From: Clarkia xantiana subsp. parviflora
Lineage: Eukaryota > Streptophyta > Magnoliopsida > Myrtales > Onagraceae
DNA length: 64,000 nt
Assembly (NCBI GenBank): GCA_036873135.1
Contig: JAPTYO010000008.1
Coordinates: 24,281,001-24,345,000 of the forward strand
Reading direction: 5' to 3'
Below are positions 55,510 to 64,000 of this stretch, one piece after another. Position numbers and translations under genes: made by a program. Within the stretch, counting starts at the first letter, position 1; each line of letters opens with the position of its first letter. The notes beneath the pieces were generated by a model, which worked only from the letters and a program-made list of their open reading frames with translations, made no database searches and was not told the origin of the DNA.

Positions 55510-56807
55510 TAGTGCATTATAGTTTTTTTTTTTTTTATAATTAAAGAGAATTTAAAATATGTATTAACTTAAAAAAATTTATGTATGTATAAAATGCTAT
55601 ATTTTCATTATTATTTTAAATTTATTAAAATTATCATGCTTTTATAAATTTTAGCGGGGCTAATAAGAAACCTTAATTATTATATCCATAACACAACCAA
55701 TGATTTTGAAGTTCTAAAACACACTAAAAATCTATGTTATTAAACATTATTTTATAATTTTAATGTCTATAAATACATTTATTTACTATATTATTATCTA
55801 ATATTAAATATCGTAATTAAGTTACTATAAATTTTTATATGTACTATAATTTATAAATGATTTTTAAATTGGAAGATTTTTCCAATGAATATGATATCAT
55901 ATATTTCTAACTTATGTACACTAAAAAAAAATTAACCAAGAATAAGATTCAAACATTTTTTTAAAATATATTGATTTTTTTGGCAAGTTAAATATATTGA
56001 TTTAAAAATAATTTTTTGTGCAAAACGCGAGACAATGAAATTATAACGTATGTTTTTTTTTTATAAATAAAACGTGTTGGGCAATGATTAGATCATATGT
56101 CATTCAGAAGAGTTTTACCTAATAATTTAATGATATAATATTATTTTATGATGTAAATTTTTTTGATGTGTTTTAATATTTAAAATCGGGGGTTATGTCT
56201 TGTGGCACAATAGTGCCATTTGGGAACATAAACTCTAAAATTGATTTTAAACATTAAAATTGCAAGTTTCTCCACGTATAATATCTACTATAATTAGGGA
56301 GAATCATATTTCTTGTTGAAATACGTAGAACTAAATCAATGTACTCTGCACCAAATGACTTGAGTATTCCAGATAGGTCATTATAATAACAACATAAGTA
56401 GTCAAAATTGTAAGACTTTTTCACTCTAATAACAAATGGACTACAATTCTTCTCTAAATATAAGGAGATCACAATTCAATATTCATCTCTCTTCTAATAT
56501 GAGAAATTACACTCTTAAAAAATGAGGAAACTCGAATACTTGAGAGAAACTACATTATTCTCTTTAGTAATCTCCCCACATATATCTATGTTGAGCTCAA
56601 TTCTTAGAGAGTATTTGTATAAAAGTAATGTGATTACTTGAAATGTGCGATTATAAATAACATGTGTTAAGTAATGTAATGTTAGATTGTAGTGTTTGAT
56701 AGTGTTGTGATATGATGTGTAATGTTAGATTACAATGTTTGGTATGCTTTGTAATGTGCTTTAATGTGACTTTATTATTATTATAGCATCTTTAGAAGAA
56801 TATACTA
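55510..56807. other. AT-rich DNA, no gene seen
   Basis: Very AT-rich with poly-A/T runs; only short chance ORFs. 56640-56760 repeats 'gtgatgtgtaatgttagatt' phrases (tgtaatgttagattgtagtg / tgtaatgttagattacaatg). Confidence 0.55.
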
Positions 56808-56817
56808 TATCCTAATA

Positions 56818-57582
56818 GGGTTAATAGGTCTTTTGGTCCAACATGTTTGACAACTTTTGGGTTTTGGTCATATATATTTTTTTTCTTAGTTTTGGTACCA
56901 TATGTTTGAAAACTTTTGGTTTTTGGTCAATCTGTTAGTTGACCGTCAGTTTGACCGTTAAATAGTCATGTGACTTGCACATGCCTAGTCCCAAAATTTT
57001 ATTTTATTCAGTTTAGTCCTCAAAATTATTATCCTAACTTTTTATTTTTGCAATTTAGCCCCTAGACATTATCAACCACACTCTAAGACTAAATTGACCT
57101 AGCCATGGTCCGGCCCATGGCTAGGTCGGACCATGGCTAGGTCAATTTTGCCCAATGGTCCAATTTGATCAATTGAACCCAAATGCTAAATTGACTTAAC
57201 CATGGCCCAACCCATGGCTAGGTCGTACCATGGTTAGGGTCACCCAAGTCCGGCGACCCTAGCCATGGTCCGACCTAGCCATGGGTCGGACCATGGCTAT
57301 GTCAATTGACTCAAAGGGTGCGGTTGATAATGTTTAGGGGCTAAATTGTAAAATAAAAAGTTAGGACAATAATTTTGAGGACTAAACTGAACAAAAATAA
57401 AATTTTGGACTAGGCATGTGCAAGTCACATGACTATTTAACGGTCAAACTGACGGTCAACTAACGGATTGACCAAAAACCAAAAGTTTTCAAACATATGG
57501 TACCAAAACTAGGCAAAAAAAAAAGATATATGACCAAAACCAAAAGTTGTCAAACATGTTGGACCAAAAGACCTATTAACCC
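56818..57582. mobile_element. Mutator-like fold-back MITE, complete
   Basis: Ends GGGTTAATAGGTCTTTTGG and its exact complement frame 765 bp in which almost the whole length pairs with itself: arms of about 300 bp, with the centre at 57100-57300 made of inverted 'cctagccatggtcc' blocks. A 10-bp direct repeat tatcctaata (56808-56817 and 57583-57592) is the target duplication, within the 9-11 bp range of Mutator-like elements. No coding. Diverged relatives occur at 3505-3735 and 9480-10047. Confidence 0.9.
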
Positions 57583-58161
57583 TATCCTAATATGATAATA
57601 TTTAAATGAATATTTATTTTGAGAACAACTTACTTTTTAAATTTTTTATTTGTGTTTAATATATATAATTTAGTCATAAACTATAAAAACCAAATATTAA
57701 AGTTAACTTCGCATAACTATAAAAATTATATTAATTAAAAAAAATTGTATAGTTTTATACAGTGTTTTAAAAACCGGAGCGACGGTTGGATCGGGAACTG
57801 GACATGGCATCGGCCTGGCTCCACTAAAAGATTGGAATACACAACTAAACTGGTTCAAAGAGAGAAGTCGGAACCGGTTAGGCCGGATAAACCGAATCCA
57901 ATATGTCCGTGAGATTTTTATTTTCGTATTTTTTAAAGAAAGTTCTGGTCCTGGATGATGAGTATGGCTAATAAAGAGAGGAGGAAGATTAGGTGAGGCG
58001 TCAGCGGCGAACCTCTCTCTCCTCCTCCCAGCGGCGAACATCTATCTCTCTCCTCTAGGGATTCGGTTTCTGTGCAGCGGGTACTTACAGGTGAGGTACT
58101 CGATAGTGTTAGGAAGGTCAATTGCGGCGGATATTATTCAGATTGGAGCGGTGGTGAATCT

Positions 58162-58478
58162 TGTTGACGGTTGGTAATCTGGGCTCATTCCTTTTAGTGG
58201 GCTTGTTTTGCTTCGTGGGTGGCTTGTTGGTTTTTTGTTGGCTGTGTGATACTGGGCTGGGCCAAATCTATTGGGTTCAGTCTCTGTTGGACGGTTTTGT
58301 TGTTGGCCTTGTATATCAGGGACCATTTTGGAGGTTATAATATTCAGGGGACCCTTTAGAGCTCTGCTCGGGACCCCGCCCTTATAAAAGGTGAGAATTA
58401 GGGTTCACAGCCTTAGTTCGATGAGCCGCAAATCCACAGTTCATATTTTCTCCCCTGCTAGGGTTTGCTATCCTCACA
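58162..58478 (+). repeat. 5' LTR of the young Copia
   Basis: 317 bp, TGTTG...CACA. TATA box tataaaag at 58383-58390 (context cgcccttataaaagg) predicts transcription starting near 58415. That leaves a short R-U5 of about 65 bp. Confidence 0.98.
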
Positions 58479-58490
58479 TGGTATCAGAGC
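58479..58490 (+). other. primer-binding site of the young Copia
   Basis: tggtatcagagc abuts the LTR. It is the exact complement of the 3' end of initiator tRNA-Met. Confidence 0.97.
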
Positions 58491-58829
58491 TTTCTGAGGC
58501 ATTCTTCGCCTCAGTTCTCCGATCTTGAGCCTTCTTGGGCCTCTATCCATCCTTTTGTGTGCACCTCGTCCTTCCGCTGGACGACAATTGATTCGCCTCT
58601 TCGACGGATCCTGATCTTGTTTCTGTTCGAGTTCTCAGATCATCGTGCTCCTGTCTCTCTGAGGATTCGCACCTTTCAAGGATCCCGACGATCCTCTTGA
58701 AGCAGTCGTAATCGCTCCGATCAACTGCGACCACTCATCTCCCTTCGCGACGTTTCACCTTCAGGCGAAAACCGTTCGTCTCCTCCCACTCGATTCATTC
58801 ATCTTTGGTAAGATCCACAACGGTTTTAG

Positions 58830-61250
58830 ATGGCTGAGTTGACGAAACAGTCGGATGGCAGCAGCAATGATCCTTCTCTGGATCCACCTGCAGCAAACGA
58901 TTCTGTTGTAGTCTTTGATATTACATCTGAGGTGCATTCTTTCCATCCTCTCTTTTTGCATGCCAGCGATAACCCTAGCCAAAGCCTTGTTTCTGTTAAA
59001 TTGACTGGTCAAGCCAATTATCGTAAGTGGAATCGTAGTATGCAAATTGTTTTACTTGGAAAGAATAAGATTGGCTTTATAACTGGATCCTGTAAGCGCG
59101 ATAATTTTGAACCAAAATTTCATGATCTTTGGGATAGATGCAATGCTGTAGTCTTTGGCTGGATTGTTAATTCTGTTTCTGATGAGATAGCGGATGGCAT
59201 TATGTACTCTGACAGTAGTTTTCATGCCTGGAAAGATTTAAGGGAGAGATTTGACAAAGTTAATGGGTCTAGGGTTTATCAGCTCCATAGGGAAATTGCT
59301 CTCTGTAGACAGGGCCTAGATTGTATCTCAGTCTTTTACACCAAACTCAAGAATTTATGGACTGAGTACGATACTGCCTCTGCTTTACCAAATATTGAAG
59401 GGGATCTGTTCAAACAGCATCTCGTTCACAGAGACAATCAGAGGCTTTTTCAGTTCCTTATGGGGCTAAACGAAAATTTCTCAAATATCAGGAGCAACCT
59501 CCTACTCTGGACCCCTCTCCCATCCTTAAACCAGGCTTACTGCATTCTTATGCAAGAGGAAAGTCAGAGGGACATAAGTGCAACCATATCTTCTGAGAAT
59601 CCTCCCATTGGACTAAATGTTTCTTCTCTGAGTGCAGATCCAAAGATGAGAAAACCTAACAGTTCCAATATCACTTGTGATTTCTGTAAAAAGAAAGGTC
59701 ACTCTGTGGATAGATGCTATGCAAAGGGATGTGACTTCTGCAAGAAAAAGGGGCATTGTAGAGAGAACTGTTACAAATTGAAAGAGTTGGATAAATCTAA
59801 GGATACTGTTGGAAAGAGCAACATTGCTGTTGGAAATGCTGGGAATATCACTGAGAATGCTAGAAGTTCTGGACCATCTCATGGTTCTGTTACTTTCACT
59901 GATGAGCAATTTGACAAGTTCATTCAGAAGCTTGGAGGTGGAGGCTCTACTGTAGCCACTGCAATCAGCTCTGATGACAACACTGTTAACATTGCTGGTA
60001 TGACTTCCTTACTCTCTCACTATGACAAAGCAAACCATTGGATATTGGACACTGGTGCAAGCAACCATATGACCAATAAGGTTGAATGGCTGAAAAATTT
60101 TAAACATAATATCAAAACCAGAGTCCAATTACCCAATGGAAAAATATCTTTTGCAACTGGGATAGGGGATTTTGAATTTCAACCTGGGAGTTTTTTAAAG
60201 GATATCTTATATTTGCCTGATTTCTGTTTCAATTTAATATCAGTCTCCCAGCTTACCAGAGACTTGAACTGCAGTGTGAATTTTTCCCCCAATAATGCTT
60301 TATTGCAGGACCTCTCAAGTGGGAGGGTCTTGGCAAATGGTAGTCAAGCATCTGGTCTCTATTTCCTTAATCCCAGCTGTACTAATGTCTCCATTACTGC
60401 TTTGAATAGTTTGAATAAGGATAGTCTCCATTTATGGCATAACAGATTTGGACATCCCTCTGTCAAGGTTTTACAATCTTTTGATTTTCTCAGCAATGTG
60501 AAGAATAATAAAGCTGTGATTGATGAATGTGCTATTTGTCCCTTGGCAAAAATTACTCGTGATTCTTTTGCTCTTTCTGACAGTAGACAAGGTGCCATGT
60601 TCGATTTAGTTCATGGGGATGTTTGGGGGCCTTATCATACCCCCACCTATGATCACAACAGATACTTTTTAACGCTTGTAGATGACCATAGCAGAGTCAC
60701 TTGGGTTTTTTTGATGAAATACAAGCATGATGTCCCTATTTTACTGAGAAATTTTGTGGTCATGATTGAAACACAGTTTCATAAAACTGTCAAAACTTTT
60801 AGGACAGATAATGGTGGGGAATTCCTTAATGATTTTCTGCAAAGTTTTTTTAAAGATAAGGGAATTCTTCACCAGACAAGCTGCTCTTATACTCCCCAAC
60901 AAAATGGGAGAGTTGAAAGGAAACATAGGCATCTTCTTGAAATTGCAAGGGCTTTAAAATTGCAAGCTTCTATTCCAAACAAGTTTTGGGGGGAATGTGT
61001 TTTAACAGGGTGTTACCTTATCAATCTTCTGCCAACCCCTGTTTTAAATGGGAAATCTCCTTTGGAGGTCATGCTGAACAGAAAACCTGATGTTAAACAC
61101 TTAAGAGTCTTTGGTTGTTTTTGTGTTGCGAAGAACTTATTGGCAGTAGATAAGCTGAGTGCAAGAGGGATCCCCTCAGTTTTCATGGGTTATTCCACAA
61201 ACCAAAAGGGTTATAAACTTTTAAATCTTCAAACACACAAGTTTTTGTGA
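58830..61250 (+). CDS. Copia gag-protease-integrase polyprotein (part 1)
   Basis: 806 codons from the ATG at 58830, the first in a suitable context after a 340-base leader. Residues about 50-250 are the Copia gag body (LTGQANYRKWNRSMQIVLL, later FDKVNGSRVYQLHREIALC). Two zinc knuckles stand in tandem at about 283-315, CDFCKKKGHSVDRC and CDFCKKKGHCRENC. Protease: WILDTGASNHM at about 404. Integrase: the HHCC finger (LWHNRFGHPS ... CAICPLAK, about 534-570) and catalytic DDE in HGDVWGP (about 597), RTDNGGEF (about 659) and NGRVERKHRH (about 694). Gag packages the RNA, protease matures the polyprotein and integrase inserts the cDNA. The frame ends in TGA at 61248 inside the integrase C-terminal linker, directly after a T5 run, and the linker continues in the next frame. 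This is a 1-nt slip rather than a true terminus. Confidence 0.95.
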   Translation: MAELTKQSDGSSNDPSLDPPAANDSVVVFDITSEVHSFHPLFLHASDNPSQSLVSVKLTGQANYRKWNRSMQIVLLGKNKIGFITGSCKRDNFEPKFHDLWDRCNAVVFGWIVNSVSDEIADGIMYSDSSFHAWKDLRERFDKVNGSRVYQLHREIALCRQGLDCISVFYTKLKNLWTEYDTASALPNIEGDLFKQHLVHRDNQRLFQFLMGLNENFSNIRSNLLLWTPLPSLNQAYCILMQEESQRDISATISSENPPIGLNVSSLSADPKMRKPNSSNITCDFCKKKGHSVDRCYAKGCDFCKKKGHCRENCYKLKELDKSKDTVGKSNIAVGNAGNITENARSSGPSHGSVTFTDEQFDKFIQKLGGGGSTVATAISSDDNTVNIAGMTSLLSHYDKANHWILDTGASNHMTNKVEWLKNFKHNIKTRVQLPNGKISFATGIGDFEFQPGSFLKDILYLPDFCFNLISVSQLTRDLNCSVNFSPNNALLQDLSSGRVLANGSQASGLYFLNPSCTNVSITALNSLNKDSLHLWHNRFGHPSVKVLQSFDFLSNVKNNKAVIDECAICPLAKITRDSFALSDSRQGAMFDLVHGDVWGPYHTPTYDHNRYFLTLVDDHSRVTWVFLMKYKHDVPILLRNFVVMIETQFHKTVKTFRTDNGGEFLNDFLQSFFKDKGILHQTSCSYTPQQNGRVERKHRHLLEIARALKLQASIPNKFWGECVLTGCYLINLLPTPVLNGKSPLEVMLNRKPDVKHLRVFGCFCVAKNLLAVDKLSARGIPSVFMGYSTNQKGYKLLNLQTHKFL

Positions 61251-63301
61251 GTAGAGATGTGAAGTTTTTTGAAACTAGATTTCCTTTTTTTGGCACTCAG
61301 CAAGATCCTCTACCTTTGTTCTGTCATGACTCAACACAATCATTCAGTCTTGAGGAAAGACAAGTTTCTGATATATCTGTCCCTCAAGAGCATTTAGATG
61401 ATACTTTGAATGATTCTTCACCTCATCATTCTGAGGCAGAGGATGATTTTGATTCTGATGCCTCTGTTCCTGACCCTGTCCCTCCAATTCAGATAAGTGA
61501 TGAAGCTGTCATTACACAGCAATCTGATATCTCCACTAGACCCATCAGAGAAAAAAAGGTCCCTATATGGATGACTAGTGGTGATTATGTTCTCAATGCT
61601 GGTTCCACCCCTTTCCCTATCAATCATTTTGTGGGATATTCTCATATAACACCTGCATATAAATGTTACCTTTCTAACATTTCTCGATTAGTGGAACCAG
61701 GTTGTTTTGAAGATGCTGTAGCTGATCCTGGTTGGATAAAAGCAATGCAAGAGGAAATCTCTGCCTTAGAAAACAATGGCACATGGGAGTTGGTCAAGCT
61801 TCCTAAAGGTAAAAAACCAATTGGTTGTAAGTGGGTGTTTAAGCTCAAGTTTTTGGCAGATGGTTCTTTAGAACGATATAAGGCACGTTTAGTTGCCAAA
61901 GGTTTTAAACAGAAACATGGGATTGATTATTTTGAAACTTTTTCACCTGTTGTAAAGATGAACACTGTGAGGTTGGTTTTATCTCTTGCTGCTATTTTTC
62001 ACTGGCCATTATTCCAGATGGATGTTTTTAATGCTTTTCTCCAGGGAGACCTGGATGAAGAAGTTTACATGTCCCTACCACAAGGTTTTTCCAATCAGAG
62101 GGGGGATGGTGATGTTGTTTGTCGATTGAAAAAATCCTTGTATGGTCTTAAACAGGCTTCTAGGCAGTGGAATAAAAAACTTACTGATGCTTTGATTCTT
62201 GCTGGTTACAAACAATCTTTTTTTGATTACTCACTGTTTACCAAAAATATTGGGGGAGAATGGGTTTTACTTTTGGTATATGTTGATGATCTTCTCATTA
62301 CTGGAAATAGCTCAACCCTTATCTCTCAGTTAAAGGATGTTTTACAAACAAATTTCAAAATGAAGGATTTGGGTGAACTTCAGTATTTCTTAGGTATAGA
62401 GGTTGCAAGGTCTGATAAAGGGATTGCTATTTGTCAAAGGAAATATACTTTGGAATTAATTTCTGAAGCAGGGCTCTCTGGTGCTAAGCCTGCAAAAACC
62501 CCCATGGAAATCAAACCTGATCTGACCAGTAAGGCTTATGATGAGTTTGTTGATATTAAACATGATGACACTGTTTTGTCTGATCCTACGTCTTTTAGAA
62601 GGTTAATTGGTAAGTTGCTGTATCTTACATTAACCAGACCTGATATATCCTTTTCTGTACAGCATTTAAGTCAGTTCTTAAAGGTTCCAAAGCAGTCACA
62701 TTATGATGCAGCTTTGAGGGTGGTAAGGTATTTGAAAGAGGAACCAGGTAAAGGTCTGTTGCTCTCAGCATTTAGTAGCCCTAATTTGGTTGGTTTTTGT
62801 GATTCTGATTGGGGTAACTGTGTTGAGAGTAGGAGATCGCTTACTGGGTATTGTGTTAAACTTGGTGAATCTTTGATTTCTTGGAAGGTTAAAAAGCATG
62901 ACACTGTTTCAAAATCATCAGCTGAAGCTGAATATAGGAGTATTGGCCATGCTATTTCTGAGATTATTTGGATTCGTAGGCTTTTGGTGGAGCTTGGTTT
63001 TAAACAAACTGAGCCCTCACCTTTGCATTGTGATAACAAAGCTGCTATACAAATTTCCAATAACCCTATATTTCATGAGAGGACCAAGCATATAGAAATT
63101 GATTGTCATTTTTCTAGACAAAGTATTCTAAATGGTTATGTGCAGGCTGTCCATGTGAAAACTCAGGAGCAAATTGCTGACTTATTTACCAAGCCACTGC
63201 CTGTTAAGCAGCATCGTTACTTGGTAGGTAAGTTAGGTATGGTAAATCTGTTTCCTGGTAGTTTGCATTCTGAGGAGGACTTGCCTGACAATGATGAGTA
63301 G
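61247..63301 (+). CDS. Copia reverse transcriptase-RNase H (part 2, after a frameshift)
   Basis: 684 codons continuing the polyprotein one frame over. Its first codon (GTG) is not a likely start; it simply joins part 1 at the T5 run. An acidic linker (VPDPVPPIQ...) leads to RT: WIKAMQEEISALENNGTWEL (about 164), [27 protein letters not shown] (first catalytic D), [12 protein letters not shown] and LLLVYVDDLLITG (catalytic YVDD, about 345). RNase H: GFCDSDWGNCVESRRS (about 518), KSSAEAEYRS (about 560) and LHCDNKAAIQIS (about 594) carry the acidic residues. ADLFTKPLP and GKLGMVNLF end the protein. All catalytic residues are present, so apart from the slip the enzyme looks competent. Confidence 0.95.
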   Translation: MSRDVKFFETRFPFFGTQQDPLPLFCHDSTQSFSLEERQVSDISVPQEHLDDTLNDSSPHHSEAEDDFDSDASVPDPVPPIQISDEAVITQQSDISTRPIREKKVPIWMTSGDYVLNAGSTPFPINHFVGYSHITPAYKCYLSNISRLVEPGCFEDAVADPGWIKAMQEEISALENNGTWELVKLPKGKKPIGCKWVFKLKFLADGSLERYKARLVAKGFKQKHGIDYFETFSPVVKMNTVRLVLSLAAIFHWPLFQMDVFNAFLQGDLDEEVYMSLPQGFSNQRGDGDVVCRLKKSLYGLKQASRQWNKKLTDALILAGYKQSFFDYSLFTKNIGGEWVLLLVYVDDLLITGNSSTLISQLKDVLQTNFKMKDLGELQYFLGIEVARSDKGIAICQRKYTLELISEAGLSGAKPAKTPMEIKPDLTSKAYDEFVDIKHDDTVLSDPTSFRRLIGKLLYLTLTRPDISFSVQHLSQFLKVPKQSHYDAALRVVRYLKEEPGKGLLLSAFSSPNLVGFCDSDWGNCVESRRSLTGYCVKLGESLISWKVKKHDTVSKSSAEAEYRSIGHAISEIIWIRRLLVELGFKQTEPSPLHCDNKAAIQISNNPIFHERTKHIEIDCHFSRQSILNGYVQAVHVKTQEQIADLFTKPLPVKQHRYLVGKLGMVNLFPGSLHSEEDLPDNDE

Positions 63302-63362
63302 TTTTTTCTGAGTCAGGGGGAGCTTTATTGCTTTCATTATATTCAGTTGTTCGTTGACCCCA

Positions 63363-63375
63363 GATTAAGGGGGAG
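63363..63375 (+). other. polypurine tract of the young Copia
   Basis: gattaagggggag directly precedes the 3' LTR. A second tract, agtcagggggagc, lies about 50 bases upstream (63312-63324). Confidence 0.9.
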
Positions 63376-63692
63376 TGTTGATGGTTGGTAATCTGGGCTC
63401 ATTCCTTTTAGTGGGCTTGTTTTGCTTCGTGGGTGGCTTGTTGGTTTTTTGTTGGCTGTGTGATACTGGGCTGGGCCAAATCTATTGGGTTCAGTCTCTG
63501 TTGGACGGTTTTGTTGTTGGCCTTGTATATCAGGGACCATTTTGGAGGTTATAATATTCAGGGGACCCTTTAGAGCTCTGCTCGGGACCCCGCCCTTATA
63601 AAAGGTGAGAATTAGGGTTCACAGCCTTAGTTCGATGAGCCGCAAATCCACAGTTCATATTTTCTCCCCTGCTAGGGTTTGCTATCCTCACA
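63376..63692 (+). repeat. 3' LTR of the young Copia
   Basis: 317 bp, identical to the 5' LTR except at position 7. It is followed by the duplication aatct. Confidence 0.98.
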
Positions 63693-64000
63693 AATCTGGG
63701 CGGCGGTTATATGAGTTCTCAACATCCCATACACACACACCCTCTCTGCTCAAGAAGCTCCCAATAGCAAGAAGAGAAGAAGAAGTTTATACATTTATCC
63801 ATCAATGGACTTGCCTGCCTTTGTATCTTCCATTTTCATCTTGTTTCTTTTTCAACTTCATCGACGCCGCTAAGGCTTGTTCAAGCATTTATTTTAAATT
63901 TGATGTCGGGAACTTCACTCTACTTCTTCTTACCCTTCCATTTACGACTAAACTTGTTTGAACCGAGTTGGACCGGCCAGACTGGAAACCAGTCATCTTA

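Larger units (their letters stand above)
58162..63692 (+). mobile_element. young, nearly intact Copia LTR retrotransposon
   Basis: 317-bp LTRs at each end, the 5-bp duplication aatct (58157-58161 and 63693-63697), a canonical primer site, gag-pol and a polypurine tract. The LTRs differ at a single position (58168 C versus 63382 T by alignment). Total length 5531 bp. The gene order gag, protease, integrase, RT, RNase H is that of Copia. It entered a hAT-like element. Confidence 0.98.
57760..64000. mobile_element. hAT-like element running off the right edge, split by a Copia
   Basis: At 57760 the sequence cagtgttttaaaaaccgg resembles the terminal repeat of the element at 52761 (cagtgttatcagaaccgg). 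Subterminal phrases with accggtt and ggataaaccg follow. After the Copia insertion (58162-63692) the same element appears to go on to at least 63990, where ttgaaccgagttggaccggc looks like the opposite subterminal region. The right terminus lies outside the window, so the duplication cannot be checked. Confidence 0.5.

Overview
The window is plant nuclear DNA, most likely from a eudicot: AT-rich throughout, with no prokaryotic gene organisation. It is almost entirely transposable elements at different stages of decay. I see no tRNA or rRNA gene, no CRISPR array and no complete host gene. The only hint of a host gene is at the extreme left edge: a TATA box, a CT-rich leader and an ATG on the minus strand, reading out of the window.

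Layout. 0-16 kb: old, mostly non-autonomous material. This includes tRNA-derived SINEs, two Helitron 3' ends, a decayed L1-type LINE (4.7-8.5 kb, RT missing), a hAT-like MITE sitting inside a SINE, fold-back elements, local duplications and a long imperfect inverted repeat (15.5-16.3 kb). 16.4-16.8 kb: a CACTA-type MITE. 16.9-22.3 kb: a decayed minus-strand Copia element with 185-bp LTRs. 23.1-34.7 kb: a plus-strand Copia (23802-32264, about 600-bp LTRs) inserted into the leader of a minus-strand relative; that relative's LTR is itself split by a solo LTR (33807-34677). 35.5-51.5 kb: a nest built on an old Copia (35543-51455). Its 5' LTR carries a hAT-like MITE and a complete minus-strand Copia (36437-43285), and the latter's protease/integrase region is split by a Mutator-like element (40292-41360). 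52.8-53.5 kb: a hAT-like element with 8-bp target duplications. 53.6-55.5 kb: a 5'-truncated LINE on the minus strand. 56.8-57.6 kb: a Mutator-like fold-back element. 57.8 kb to the edge: a hAT-like element interrupted by a young Copia (58162-63692).

The youngest and best-preserved element is the Copia at 58162-63692: 317-bp LTRs differing at one position, a 5-bp target duplication, a primer site, a polypurine tract, and one gag-pol frame broken only by a 1-nt slip in a T-run. The other autonomous elements are pseudogenised. The boundaries given as target-site duplications were read directly from the sequence; divergence values are hand counts; family names come from recognised motifs, not database searches.
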